From IMG/VR virus record IMGVR_UViG_3300047564_006189, positions 1 to 64,000 of that record: a stretch of 64,000 nucleotides of DNA. One strand, given 5' to 3'. How positions within the stretch are numbered: the stretch's first letter is position 1; every line of letters starts with the position of its first letter. Shown here piece by piece: positions 42,508 to 50,378 of this stretch. Below the pieces are notes generated by a model, which was not told where the DNA came from, did not search any database, and saw only the letters and a list, made by a program, of their open reading frames with translations. Source of the DNA: a virus. The position numbers and the translations under genes are program-made.

Positions 42508-44688
42508 TTACGTAAGTGCTATCATTTCTATATTCGGCGTTGGGAAAGAAATTATCGGAGAATTTAGATAACTTGAATTTGGTTTTATAGCAGTTATTTG
42601 TAGTGATATTGACCCAATGATTGGGCCAACTCCCTGCTTTAGAGAATATTTGACAGCAATCTTAACATCCTTACCGTTAATGCCTTGTGTATTTGCTGAA
42701 ATGTCGTATTTAATTGGTAGGGTAGCATCATTATTTTGGCAAACCATAGCTTCTATAATGGTGCTAGGCGAAGAGGTTAGCGCATAGTAGCCGCCGCGAT
42801 TAGGCATATTCCTGGATTTGTTTAGATCAGTTACCACGATCGGGTCTTGCGCACCACCATAAGGGCTTGGTATTGAATTTTGAATAATTGGGCCGCCGTA
42901 GTCAACTAATTCATAGCCTGGGTATGTTTTATAAGCGGCAAATGAATTATCAAATTGGTAAATGGATTTAAAAGAACCTCTTTCATATATTGTGTCTGTG
43001 TTAAACAAGCCAGTAATATACGTATCACCAACTAAACCCAAAACATCTTTTAGTGCCGCATTAGCTGCAGCATTGGCACCGACCGGGTTTGGAGAAAAGC
43101 CACTAGAAATTTTAATTTTTCCACCAGAATTAAAAAATACATGTGCTTGTTCAAGAGTTGAGAAGCTAAGATTGATTTCTGCCGATCTATATGAAAAAGG
43201 TGAAGATAAACCAAGCCATGCAATATTGTCTGTTGTAGAAAACATAACAGTAGATGAAGACGCAGCATGAGATAAAACTGCACTATTCTTAATTAGTGAA
43301 TTTACTGCATGTTCTGTTTTATCATACTCCCTCAGCAACGTTGTTAGGCCGCAATTAATTGCTGGAGAAGCATTCGGTTCAATTATAAATCCACGAGTTG
43401 AAATATTGTCAAGGGCATCATCATTTCCCTGATGCATTGCAATGTTTCTAAATTTTCCTAAAAGGTTTAACCAACTAGAATTAGTTACCACGTCCAGTGT
43501 TGGCAATTCTGTTTGACCATACCCAAAAGCTTGTGGCGTAATCACTACATCGGTTACAGTAATAGATTTGCCAGTATTCTCTTCAAGCGTATTCATCCTC
43601 ATTAAAAACTTAACATTCGCGGCCTGCGGATCATTAGCTAATAAAAATGTGTCATCAGACAACACCGTTGGATCAAAGTCTGCCGTGTAACGTACAACAT
43701 CTTTAGTAATTCTGACATTATCCATTAGTCCGTAGAAAGACCATAGATTAGTTGGGCGGCCCAGACCGGTCAAATTTTGACCAATGAAAATATCTCCTGT
43801 GGCATTTGGCGATACCCAACCAGATTTTTCTAATATTAATTTACCGTTCAGGAAAATTGCTATATTTCCTGATCCAAACGTTACAGCAATATGATTCCAT
43901 TCATCTAATTTAACTACATCTAATTCTGAAGACTCTGCAGTAAAATCGGCATCATTATAATATCCCGTAATTACTGTGATCGTTCCTCTTTCAGTTATGT
44001 TTAATCTCCACGCGGTAAGTCCAGGGTCAGTAGCAGAAATTTGCTTAATTAAAGTCATCATGCTCATGGATTTCGGTAAAACCCACAGCTCAATCGTTCC
44101 AGAAGTATATGTGCTCAAATTAAAATCAGCAGATCCAGACGCTTCGATCAGCGAAGTTTTCCCATTGAAGCTTGCGGCGCGATCAGATACATCTGTCGGG
44201 GCACCTGCGATCAGATTATAACTCGCAACCATTGTGTTGTATTCCTCAACACCAGCAACTGGTATTGACGTGCCTAATGATTTCCAAACGCCGCCCTGGT
44301 TAATCAAGATTGTTGAAGTGATAGTATTATACCACAACATTCCCTCAAAGGTCATGCTGCTAGCAGGCGCGCTTGAGTCTACGTATACATTATTGACTGG
44401 CTTCCAACTAGAACTCGCATCATATACTTTTAGTAAGTTAGAGCCGCTGTCAAACCACAGTTGTCCTGAGGTTGGCGCGATCGGCGCCGTTGGACTTGAG
44501 AAATTTTCAAGCATTCTGATGAAGTTTTCTTGTTGGCCTTCACCATAGCGTGGTGCCCCTTTACCAAATAAAACTATTGAACACTGCGAGGTGCCTGTGG
44601 TGGTGCCTGGATCTAAAGCTACTTTTGGGGTAAGTGTGATTGTTTGCTTGGTGCTTGACGACCAATTCAAAATATAATCTTGCATCAT
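42508..44688 (-). CDS. Virion structural protein with LamG domain
   Basis: A 726-residue protein. Residues ~45-145 contain 'RYGEGQQENFIRMLENFSSP' and two 'GQLWFDS/GMLWYN' units, a pattern common in T4-like tail or neck appendage proteins. A LamG module follows (~165-345: 'GTIELWVLP', 'EWNHIAVTFGS', 'FLNGKLIL', 'GLMDNVRITK'). The C-terminal half is Ser/Ala/Asn-rich. It has both a late promoter box and an extended -10 upstream and is closed by a terminator. Probably a surface-exposed virion component. Confidence 0.75.
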   Translation of the reverse strand: MMQDYILNWSSSTKQTITLTPKVALDPGTTTGTSQCSIVLFGKGAPRYGEGQQENFIRMLENFSSPTAPIAPTSGQLWFDSGSNLLKVYDASSSWKPVNNVYVDSSAPASSMTFEGMLWYNTITSTILINQGGVWKSLGTSIPVAGVEEYNTMVASYNLIAGAPTDVSDRAASFNGKTSLIEASGSADFNLSTYTSGTIELWVLPKSMSMMTLIKQISATDPGLTAWRLNITERGTITVITGYYNDADFTAESSELDVVKLDEWNHIAVTFGSGNIAIFLNGKLILEKSGWVSPNATGDIFIGQNLTGLGRPTNLWSFYGLMDNVRITKDVVRYTADFDPTVLSDDTFLLANDPQAANVKFLMRMNTLEENTGKSITVTDVVITPQAFGYGQTELPTLDVVTNSSWLNLLGKFRNIAMHQGNDDALDNISTRGFIIEPNASPAINCGLTTLLREYDKTEHAVNSLIKNSAVLSHAASSSTVMFSTTDNIAWLGLSSPFSYRSAEINLSFSTLEQAHVFFNSGGKIKISSGFSPNPVGANAAANAALKDVLGLVGDTYITGLFNTDTIYERGSFKSIYQFDNSFAAYKTYPGYELVDYGGPIIQNSIPSPYGGAQDPIVVTDLNKSRNMPNRGGYYALTSSPSTIIEAMVCQNNDATLPIKYDISANTQGINGKDVKIAVKYSLKQGVGPIIGSISLQITAIKPNSSYLNSPIISFPTPNIEMIALT

Positions 44689-44715
44689 ATCTCCTAGTGC
44701 CTGCTGGCTCGGGCA

Positions 44716-44721
44716 ATTATA
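44716..44721 (-). promoter_or_regulatory. Extended -10 sequence before the structural gene
   Basis: Minus-strand TTGTTATAAT (TGnTATAAT) 28 nt before the ATG at 44688, in addition to a late box 44 nt farther up. It could give early or middle expression, or be fortuitous. Confidence 0.35.
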
Positions 44722-44764
44722 ACAACTTAGCGTGGTACCAGTATTTTCACGCCGTGCTTAAACG

Positions 44765-44772
44765 TATTTATA
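44765..44772 (-). promoter_or_regulatory. T4-type late promoter (TATAAATA)
   Basis: Exact minus-strand TATAAATA immediately after the PhoH terminator and 76 nt before the ATG at 44688. Confidence 0.65.
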
Positions 44773-44778
44773 AAAAAA

Positions 44779-44799
44779 GCCCTAGTGTAATACTAGGGC
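44779..44799 (-). terminator. Rho-independent terminator after phoH
   Basis: Stem GCCCTAGT / ACTAGGGC with a 5-nt loop, followed on the minus strand by TTTTTTTATA. It lies 38 nt past the phoH stop. Confidence 0.9.
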
Positions 44800-44836
44800 C
44801 CAAGCGTGATAAACACTAAGCGGTCAATAAATTATA

Positions 44837-45616
44837 CTACTCTACCCCTCCATATAAGGTTTTAAAACCCGCTTGTGGTCGCGCTGGTCCTGGGCCATCG
44901 AGGTGTGTCAGGATGGTTGTGATGATTGGATTTCTAACAATGTCTGCCCGGTCGAAGGTACAGACCATAATGCTTGGGTCAATGCCTGTGAGCCTGTCTG
45001 AAAGCCATGATAGCGAATTTTCATTCTTGTTTGATGGCAAATCAGATTGGGATGGGTCACCATTGATGGCAAAATGAGAATCATAACCAATGCGGGTGAT
45101 GAACATGCGAAGCTGTTCGCGTGTTGCATTTTGCGCTTCATCAAGGATGACAAAACAGTTATTGAAACCACGACCACGCATATACGCGAGAGGCGCAATT
45201 TCGATCTTGCCACTATCCATTAATTTTTTAGTCATGGTAGGGCCGATATGGTCTTGAATACTATCGATTAACGGGAGTAAGTAAGGGTGCAGTTTTTCTT
45301 CCATCGTGCCTGGAAGAAACCCGAGGTGTTCGCCGGCTTCGACGACTGGGCGGGACAAAACAATTTTGGAAACTTGATTTGAGAGGAGTTTTTCCAGAGC
45401 GAGCGCGGTAACAATAAAAGTTTTACCAGAGCCAGCTGGACCTAAACATATTGTGATTGTCGACTCGCGGAGAGCGTCAATATAAAACTCCTGAGCGGCA
45501 TTTTTTGGCTGTATTTTATGCTTTATAAATATTTCTCTTTCTGCTAATGGCTGCGGATATTTTTGTTTTGGTGACCGCAGAGGTGTCGCTTTTGCCTTTG
45601 TTGCAGATCTTGCCAT
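44837..45616 (-). CDS. phoH: PhoH-like ATPase
   Basis: A 259-residue P-loop ATPase. Walker A is GPAGSGKT at 59-66, and Walker B 'VILDEAQNA' begins near 156. 'LSRPVVEAGEHLGFLPGTME' is the family signature. PhoH is very common in marine and freshwater myoviruses. RNA-related helicase or nuclease roles have been proposed; its role in infection is unsettled. AGAAGGA lies 8 nt before the chosen ATG. The frame remains open upstream to an unused AAAGGAGGT at 45691-45699. Confidence 0.92.
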   Translation of the reverse strand: MARSATKAKATPLRSPKQKYPQPLAEREIFIKHKIQPKNAAQEFYIDALRESTITICLGPAGSGKTFIVTALALEKLLSNQVSKIVLSRPVVEAGEHLGFLPGTMEEKLHPYLLPLIDSIQDHIGPTMTKKLMDSGKIEIAPLAYMRGRGFNNCFVILDEAQNATREQLRMFITRIGYDSHFAINGDPSQSDLPSNKNENSLSWLSDRLTGIDPSIMVCTFDRADIVRNPIITTILTHLDGPGPARPQAGFKTLYGGVE

Positions 45617-45720
45617 TTGTAATGTCCTTCTCTTATAAAAGTTCAAAGGGAATTTGCTCTGAGAACTTAGACTATGATAAAACTTGGCGTACCTCCTTTC
45701 TAGAATTAATTTGAAAAGTC

Positions 45721-46083
45721 TTAGTCTTGTTTTCTTAGAACATACTTAATCCAATCCAGAACATTCATTTGCTCTTCATCCTTAGATAAAGTTGCAAAAG
45801 GTTCTCCTGCGTACAGGCTGGCATAAAGCCATTGTACAAGTTCAGTTAATTCAGATTGGTTGAGTTCTTTGACAGCATTGAGAGTTTCTTCGGTTGGCGG
45901 ATGTTCTCTCAATTCATGAATTGCGACAGCTGGGCGATATTTGAAAAAATGCACAAGGTTTGCAATGAGCTGTGTTTGGACTGTATTGGTTAATTTACCA
46001 GCGCTGATGACCTCTTTGAGAATCATGTAAATCTCAATCGGGATAAGACTTTCGAAGACTGGTGTGATTTGAGATAATTTCAT
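45721..46083 (-). CDS. Hypothetical protein under late promoter
   Basis: A 120-residue helical protein (MKLSQITPVFESLIPIEIYM). It has no recognised motif. It resembles small T4-like structural or assembly proteins only in size and late promoter. It is followed by the phoH gene. Confidence 0.55.
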   Translation of the reverse strand: MKLSQITPVFESLIPIEIYMILKEVISAGKLTNTVQTQLIANLVHFFKYRPAVAIHELREHPPTEETLNAVKELNQSELTELVQWLYASLYAGEPFATLSKDEEQMNVLDWIKYVLRKQD

Positions 46084-46119
46084 TTTGTGTTATATGGTTA
46101 GGTTAATCATGTATGAATC

Positions 46120-46127
46120 TATTTATA
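46120..46127 (-). promoter_or_regulatory. T4-type late promoter (TATAAATA)
   Basis: Exact minus-strand TATAAATA 36 nt before the ATG at 46083. A plus-strand copy stands 57 nt away, so the gap 46084-46211 is a divergent late promoter region. Confidence 0.65.
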
Positions 46128-46183
46128 GGATTTTTTTCAAAGACAATTTAAGTTTTACAACTTTTATTACACGAATTTTTCAA

Positions 46184-46191
46184 TATAAATA
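46184..46191 (+). promoter_or_regulatory. T4-type late promoter on the plus strand (TATAAATA)
   Basis: Exact TATAAATA on the plus strand. The ribosome site AAGGAGGT begins only ~5 nt later, so the transcript would have almost no leader before the Shine-Dalgarno. Confidence 0.5.
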
Positions 46192-46211
46192 AACTAAGGA
46201 GGTAAATTAAT

Positions 46212-46409
46212 ATGGAAAATAATACAGAATTCGATAAAATAGATTCCTCTCGGTGGGAAAGCATGTCTGTTACTGAATTGCTTGAACAAAAATCAATCAT
46301 GTTGAACAGATATTTTTATCTTTCGGCGAGAGGAGTTCCATACGCGCAAAACTTAAATTCTGGTATCGCTCAATTAGATAATCTAATCAGCTCAAAAATC
46401 ACCGGCTAG
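46212..46409 (+). CDS. 65-aa plus-strand protein
   Basis: Frame MENNTEFDKIDSSRWESMSV, then 'ELLEQKSIMLNRYFYLSARG' and 'GIAQLDNLISS', helical. It is real by its excellent AAGGAGGT ribosome site and late box. One of two plus-strand genes in the window. It ends tail-to-tail with clpP, overlapping by 11 nt. Small proteins with the 'EL.EQ...LNRYY' pattern occur in other phages; function unknown. Confidence 0.75.
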   Translation: MENNTEFDKIDSSRWESMSVTELLEQKSIMLNRYFYLSARGVPYAQNLNSGIAQLDNLISSKITG

Positions 46410-47082
46410 TTTTCACCTTTCTCTGAACTTTTACTTCCTTTATTTCTTTCGTTTCTGGAGGAACAAAGTGTTCAGTGACAACATCACATAAGCCGTATTT
46501 CTTACATTCTTGTGGAGTTAACCAGCGATCAGATGGTGCGAGCAGAATATCTTTAATCTGTTTTTCAGTCATGTCGGAATGCGCCATAAAATATTTGATG
46601 AACTGCTGTTCAAGCTGGACGTGACGTTTTTGTCCTGCGATAAGCTCATGGTGCTTGCCTTCGAGGTATGAATAAAATTGGTGTGCCATAATCGCAGAAT
46701 TCTTAGTTAAGATCCTACGGCCCTTATGACCTGCCGCAAGAATCAATAACGCCATCGAAGCGATCAGCCCAACTCCTACTGTTTGAATTGGCAAGCGCGA
46801 GGTTTCCATAACATCGATTATGGCGAATCCATCTGTTACGTGGCCGCCTGGACTATTAATAAACAGATTTAATACGTATGAATCTGGAAGAAGCATGTTT
46901 GCTTTAAGCAAAAATTCTATCGTGTATAATGAAGATTCTTCTGAAATTTCGCCAAACAACATGTGCGAACCTAATGCCTGAATGGAAAAATTATCCATTG
47001 GCAGCAGGCTTAAGCCACTGGCTGAGCTTCCCTGATCATCTGAACCATCTGAAGTATTATTAATCTGTTTTAATGATTTCAT
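46399..47082 (-). CDS. clpP: ClpP-like serine protease
   Basis: A 227-residue ClpP-family protein. The triad is in place: Ser109 in 'GLIASMALLI', His134 in 'AIMAHQF', and Asp185 in 'PSDRWLTP'. The oxyanion-type 'NSPGGHV' is at 77-83. The N-terminal ~35 residues form a Ser/Asp-rich extension instead of the usual processing peptide. Phage ClpP homologs may serve as prohead or regulatory proteases or use host ClpX/A. It is transcribed after the RNA ligase across a long hairpin. Confidence 0.9.
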   Translation of the reverse strand: MKSLKQINNTSDGSDDQGSSASGLSLLPMDNFSIQALGSHMLFGEISEESSLYTIEFLLKANMLLPDSYVLNLFINSPGGHVTDGFAIIDVMETSRLPIQTVGVGLIASMALLILAAGHKGRRILTKNSAIMAHQFYSYLEGKHHELIAGQKRHVQLEQQFIKYFMAHSDMTEKQIKDILLAPSDRWLTPQECKKYGLCDVVTEHFVPPETKEIKEVKVQRKVKTSR

Positions 47083-47135
47083 ATTTTATGTCCAAAGATT
47101 ATGGTGAATTTGAATGTTTGAGCTAGCTGTTTCTA

Positions 47136-47181
47136 GTTTCGCTCAAGTGTATTTACACTTTAAAATACGCATGAGCGAAAC
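47136..47181. other. Long imperfect hairpin between rnl and clpP
   Basis: GTTTCGCTCA (47136-47145) pairs with TGAGCGAAAC (47172-47181). Inside it, GTGTATTT pairs with AAATACGC with one G-U, separated by one A-A mismatch. The total is about 18 paired positions with an 8-nt loop. No T-run follows on either strand, so it does not look like a standard terminator. It may be an RNA-processing or stability element, or a protein-binding operator. Confidence 0.6.
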
Positions 47182-47204
47182 GCACTTCAATTTAAGACAA
47201 TGAT

Positions 47205-48338
47205 TTATTCAACCTCCCCGATGCTTTGTAGCAAGTTAAGTTGCCTTAAACTAAATTGGTCCTTCAGCAGATTTTTAATAAAGAAGCCTTTGAAATCTGG
47301 ATCTTTCCCTGAAAATTTATTCATCAGCAGCCCAAATTCTAGATGTTCTTTATTTTTAATCGCGAAATCTTTTCTTTCTAAATGCTTATCTTGCTCGAAG
47401 GCTAATTCTACTCGCGAAATTAATTCTCTTAGAGAAGCTAGCACTCTTGCCTCGATGTTGATAATTTCATCGATGTTAACGCCTTCACCGGTTAATACTG
47501 ATTTGATGTCGTCGAGTTGTTCGCTAATGGCAAGTTCAGCAATATCGCGTTCACGCAAGAATGTCATCGTGCGGTGTCTTTTTAGATACCACTCGGTTTT
47601 CAACTTGACCATCTCGCCATCTTCAAATTGAACAATCCAACCCTCGATGCCCTCAACAGTCTTGGCAAGTTCCACCAAATGTTGTCCAAGCTTTTCTTTT
47701 GGCACGTCAAATGCAGGTTCATCAACCACGCCAATATTAAACTCAGCAGATAGCGATTTTATTGATTCACTGGAATAATATTCACCAGTAACATTGTGTC
47801 GAACATGTAGCAAGCGCAATTCTTCTTGTGGGTAATATAGCACGATCCTGGCGTCAGGAGCGGTCCACTCAAAAATCGCGGTGCAATTTTTATCCGCTAG
47901 ATGTGAACACAGTGAGCGAACATTTGCGCCAGCCTCTGAATTAAACCAACGAGTAGCGGAGATGGCCACATCGGATGTTAATGATTTTTTTGATTTTAGT
48001 CTTACCCCATCTGGTGTAATAACGGTATGAATCATTGAGCCATCACGTTTATCCATCACGCGAACAACTTTTGTCCAATCCACTTTTGATAGTAGGGTTT
48101 CTTCTCTTTCATTTACATTAAAAAATTTATGAAGTGGCCTACCAATAACAGCTCCAGATTTATTGTTAAAAACAATCCCGCGGCATTCTCTCGCCCAAGA
48201 AGTGTTGAATGTATCTTGAGCCGCAATCATGTAACAGAAAGAAATAATATCTTCTTCAAGAAGCATTTTTCGAATTTCTTCTTGTTCGCCAACTTCGTAC
48301 TGCAGCTGTTCAACGTGTGTAATATTTGGGAATTGCAT
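47205..48338 (-). CDS. rnlA: RNA ligase 1 (T4 RnlA type)
   Basis: A 377-residue RNA ligase. The nucleotidyl-lysine motif is 'DKRDGS' with Lys97. Motif IV is 'EGWIVQF' and motif V 'VKLKTEWYLK'. Length (T4 Rnl1 is 374) fits. T4 Rnl1 repairs tRNA cut by host anticodon nuclease; the same role is inferred here, though no polynucleotide kinase lies nearby in the window. Confidence 0.9.
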   Translation of the reverse strand: MQFPNITHVEQLQYEVGEQEEIRKMLLEEDIISFCYMIAAQDTFNTSWARECRGIVFNNKSGAVIGRPLHKFFNVNEREETLLSKVDWTKVVRVMDKRDGSMIHTVITPDGVRLKSKKSLTSDVAISATRWFNSEAGANVRSLCSHLADKNCTAIFEWTAPDARIVLYYPQEELRLLHVRHNVTGEYYSSESIKSLSAEFNIGVVDEPAFDVPKEKLGQHLVELAKTVEGIEGWIVQFEDGEMVKLKTEWYLKRHRTMTFLRERDIAELAISEQLDDIKSVLTGEGVNIDEIINIEARVLASLRELISRVELAFEQDKHLERKDFAIKNKEHLEFGLLMNKFSGKDPDFKGFFIKNLLKDQFSLRQLNLLQSIGEVE

Positions 48339-48392
48339 TTTATCAGTGCAAACAGTAGATGTATTTTAAAATAATTTAATCGGGATTGATTT

Positions 48393-48421
48393 CTTCGGCG
48401 GGAATTAAATTCCCGCCGAAG
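48393..48421 (-). terminator. Strong hairpin without T-tract
   Basis: A near-perfect palindrome CTTCGGCGGGAATT / AATTCCCGCCGAAG lies 9 nt past the stop of the gene at 48430. The stem is GC-rich, but the minus-strand sequence after it is AAATCAATC, not a T-run. It may be a weak terminator or an mRNA 3'-end stabiliser. Confidence 0.55.
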
Positions 48422-48429
48422 ACGGTAGA

Positions 48430-48615
48430 TTACAGATATCCTAGAACCAAAGCTGCTGTTACTGCAACGTTTACGAGCAGAACGCCAGCTGTTGCGAGCA
48501 GTGTACGCTTGATAAGTGTAAGCTGCTTGTCTTGATCAAGATTTTTTTGATCATACGCCGAAACGAAACTTTTGAATTCGTCAGCAGTAAAAATATTAGA
48601 ATTCATGATCTTCAT
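48430..48615 (-). CDS. Small membrane protein
   Basis: A 61-residue protein (MKIMNSNIFTADEFKSFVSA). A charged N-terminal helix is followed by one transmembrane segment at the C-terminus ('LLATAGVLLVNVAVTAALVL'). It could be an inner-membrane or lysis-related protein, but no holin signature is clear. It has its own late-like promoter and a hairpin behind it. AGGAG site 10 nt upstream. Confidence 0.6.
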   Translation of the reverse strand: MKIMNSNIFTADEFKSFVSAYDQKNLDQDKQLTLIKRTLLATAGVLLVNVAVTAALVLGYL

Positions 48616-48677
48616 TATGTGTTATCTCCTATAGTGTTAGCAAAATATAATTTATATTATATTGTAATATTAATTTC

Positions 48678-48686
48678 TATTTATTA
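48678..48686 (-). promoter_or_regulatory. Late-promoter-like box (TAATAAATA)
   Basis: Minus-strand TAATAAATA 63 nt before the ATG at 48615; the same variant as before the fibre genes. Confidence 0.4.
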
Positions 48687-48705
48687 TCTTAAATATTAGT
48701 ATATT

Positions 48706-49209
48706 TTACGAAATACTTTTTAAAAAGCTTTCATATTCTTTTTTCTGCATTGGGTCCTTAGCAATTGCGGCTTCACCTGCTGGCCATGGTCCTTTGAGCA
48801 CATGCTTTGCGTAAAAATAAGCGTAATTTGGATCTTTCGCAATTGCTTCTTCACCTGCTGGAAATGGGCCGTTGAGGACATCATATGCATACTCGATTGC
48901 CCAATCTGCGTCTTTCGCGATTGCAGGTTCACCGGCAGGCCAAGGTCTTTTAAGGACATTCCTTGCGTATAAATATGCCCATTTAGCATCTTTCGCAATT
49001 GCGTCTTCACCAGCCGGAAATGATGTTTTAAGGATCTGTCTTGCATAATAATATGCCCATTTAGCATCTTTCGCAAGTGCGGCTTCTCTCTTCTTTAGTT
49101 CTTCGGGATTATTTTTATATACTTCCCAAAAAAAATTTGGCACTTCATTATGCAGTTTATCATAGTGATCGAGGGTTTCCGGGTTTGCATGTAATTTGTA
49201 TAAGTTCAT
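48706..49209 (-). CDS. 26-residue-repeat protein, shorter copy
   Basis: A 167-residue protein: an N-terminal ~35-residue cap (MNLYKLHANPETLDHYDKLH) and then about five 26-residue repeats of the type 'AIAKDxxYAYxYARxVLKGP' followed by 'xPAGEA'. It shares cap and repeats with the upstream gene, 3 nt away, so they are tandem duplicates. Such repeats form helical solenoids in phages and giant viruses. Binding partner unknown. Confidence 0.7.
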   Translation of the reverse strand: MNLYKLHANPETLDHYDKLHNEVPNFFWEVYKNNPEELKKREAALAKDAKWAYYYARQILKTSFPAGEDAIAKDAKWAYLYARNVLKRPWPAGEPAIAKDADWAIEYAYDVLNGPFPAGEEAIAKDPNYAYFYAKHVLKGPWPAGEAAIAKDPMQKKEYESFLKSIS

Positions 49210-49212
49210 GAT

Positions 49213-49890
49213 TTATTTCTTTATTGACCAGGGTTTTCCTTTAAGGACATCTCTGGCGTATGCAAATGCGTACTCTGGAATTTTCGCAATCGCGGCTTCG
49301 CCTGCTGGCCATGGTTCTTTGAGGACATTTCTGGCGTACGCAAATGCGTACCCTGGTTTTTTCGCAATTGCGGCTTCACCGGCGGGAAATGGTCCTTTAA
49401 GGACATCTTCTGCGTACCTGCGTGCAGATTCTGCATCTTTCGCAATTGCGGCTTCACCCGCTGGAAATGGACCTTTAAGGACCTTTTCTGCGTACGCGAG
49501 TGCGTACTCTGGATCTTTTGCAATTGCGGCTTCACCCGCTGGAAATGGACCTTTAAGGACCTTTTCTGCGTACGCGAGTGCGTACTCTGGATCTTTTGCA
49601 ATTGCGGCTTCACCCGCTGGAAATGGACCTTTAAGGACCTTTTCTGCGTACGCGAGTGCGTACTCTGGATCTTTTGCAATTGCGGCTTCACCTGCTGGAA
49701 ATGGTTCTTTGAGGACATCTCTGGCGTAATAATATGCGTACTTTGGATCTTTCGCAAGTGCGGCTTCTCTTTTCTTTAGCTCTTTAGGATTGTTTCCGTA
49801 TTTGTGCCAAAATAAAGCTGGCACCTTATCATAGGCTACATCGTAGTGATCGAGGGTTTCCGGTTTTGCGTGTAAGTTGTATAAGTTCAT
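49213..49890 (-). CDS. 26-residue-repeat protein, longer copy
   Basis: A 225-residue protein with the same cap (MNLYNLHAKPETLDHYDVAY) and seven repeats 'AIAKDPEYALAYAEKVLKGP'. Three central repeats are near identical in DNA. Each unit is a predicted helix pair, giving a helical solenoid like TPR or Sel1. Repeat number differs between the two copies, so it is probably changing by recombination. Confidence 0.7.
   Translation of the reverse strand: MNLYNLHAKPETLDHYDVAYDKVPALFWHKYGNNPKELKKREAALAKDPKYAYYYARDVLKEPFPAGEAAIAKDPEYALAYAEKVLKGPFPAGEAAIAKDPEYALAYAEKVLKGPFPAGEAAIAKDPEYALAYAEKVLKGPFPAGEAAIAKDAESARRYAEDVLKGPFPAGEAAIAKKPGYAFAYARNVLKEPWPAGEAAIAKIPEYAFAYARDVLKGKPWSIKK
49463..49696 (-). repeat. 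78-nt tandem repeat, three near-identical units
   Basis: The landmark 'ggacctttaa' occurs at 49469, 49547 and 49625, an exact 78-nt period (26 codons). Flanking units encode the same repeat but have diverged. Confidence 0.9.
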
Positions 49891-49925
49891 GATTTATTTC
49901 TTTATTTTCATGGCGCAAGAATAAT

Positions 49926-50141
49926 CTATTTATTTTCATAATCATCATGCTCATCTTCAAAATCATCAAAATCATCTTCCAGCTCATCAGTTTTAAGCTG
50001 ATTCAAATATCGCTTAAAATTGATTTTTTGCTGACGTTTAGCTTGATGATCATCATATTCTGCGTACCCGCGCTTTTTGCCTTTCTTTTTTGAATGCTTT
50101 TCAACGCGTGAATTTTTGATGTAAAGATCCTCTTTTGACAT
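49926..50141 (-). CDS. Small charged protein
   Basis: A 71-residue protein (MSKEDLYIKNSRVEKHSKKK). The first half is very basic and the last 20 residues are Asp/Glu-rich. It could be a nucleic-acid-binding or assembly protein; no family is seen. AGGATT precedes the chosen ATG. Confidence 0.55.
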   Translation of the reverse strand: MSKEDLYIKNSRVEKHSKKKGKKRGYAEYDDHQAKRQQKINFKRYLNQLKTDELEDDFDDFEDEHDDYENK

Positions 50142-50152
50142 AATCCTATTTC

Positions 50153-50374
50153 TCAATTAAAGTTGATAAAAGTTTTAAAGCTAAGTTTAATATCTTCAGT
50201 TATATTTAACATTTTCTTTAATGTACCTGTTGCATACGCCCACTTACGTGAAGAATCTTTCTTCTTGGGAAATTTTTCTTCGGCTGCATCTTTTGCCCTG
50301 AGCCATAGCTCTTCTACTTCCTTTTCCGATTTATGTGCTTTTTCTGCAAAAGATTTTATTATAGCGGCTGGCAT
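50153..50374 (-). CDS. Small conserved phage protein
   Basis: A 73-residue protein: 'IIKSFAEKAHKSEKEVEELW', then 'KKKDSSRKWAYATGTLKKML'. This 'AEK.GKS..EVE.LW ... YAYVTG.LKKML' pattern is one I associate with small conserved proteins of T4-like cyanophages. Role unknown. It lies downstream of a late promoter with the gene at 50379. Confidence 0.6.
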   Translation of the reverse strand: MPAAIIKSFAEKAHKSEKEVEELWLRAKDAAEEKFPKKKDSSRKWAYATGTLKKMLNITEDIKLSFKTFINFN

Positions 50375-50378
50375 AATT

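Noticed and set aside
45691-45699. Very strong AAAGGAGGT ribosome site upstream of phoH
   Set aside because: No ATG, GTG or TTG stands within a usable distance; the phoH ATG has its own AGAAGGA. I keep it only as an oddity.
49213-49890. Regular repeats that could be read as a CRISPR array
   Set aside because: The 78-nt period is a multiple of three, has no distinct spacers, and encodes the 26-residue protein repeat.
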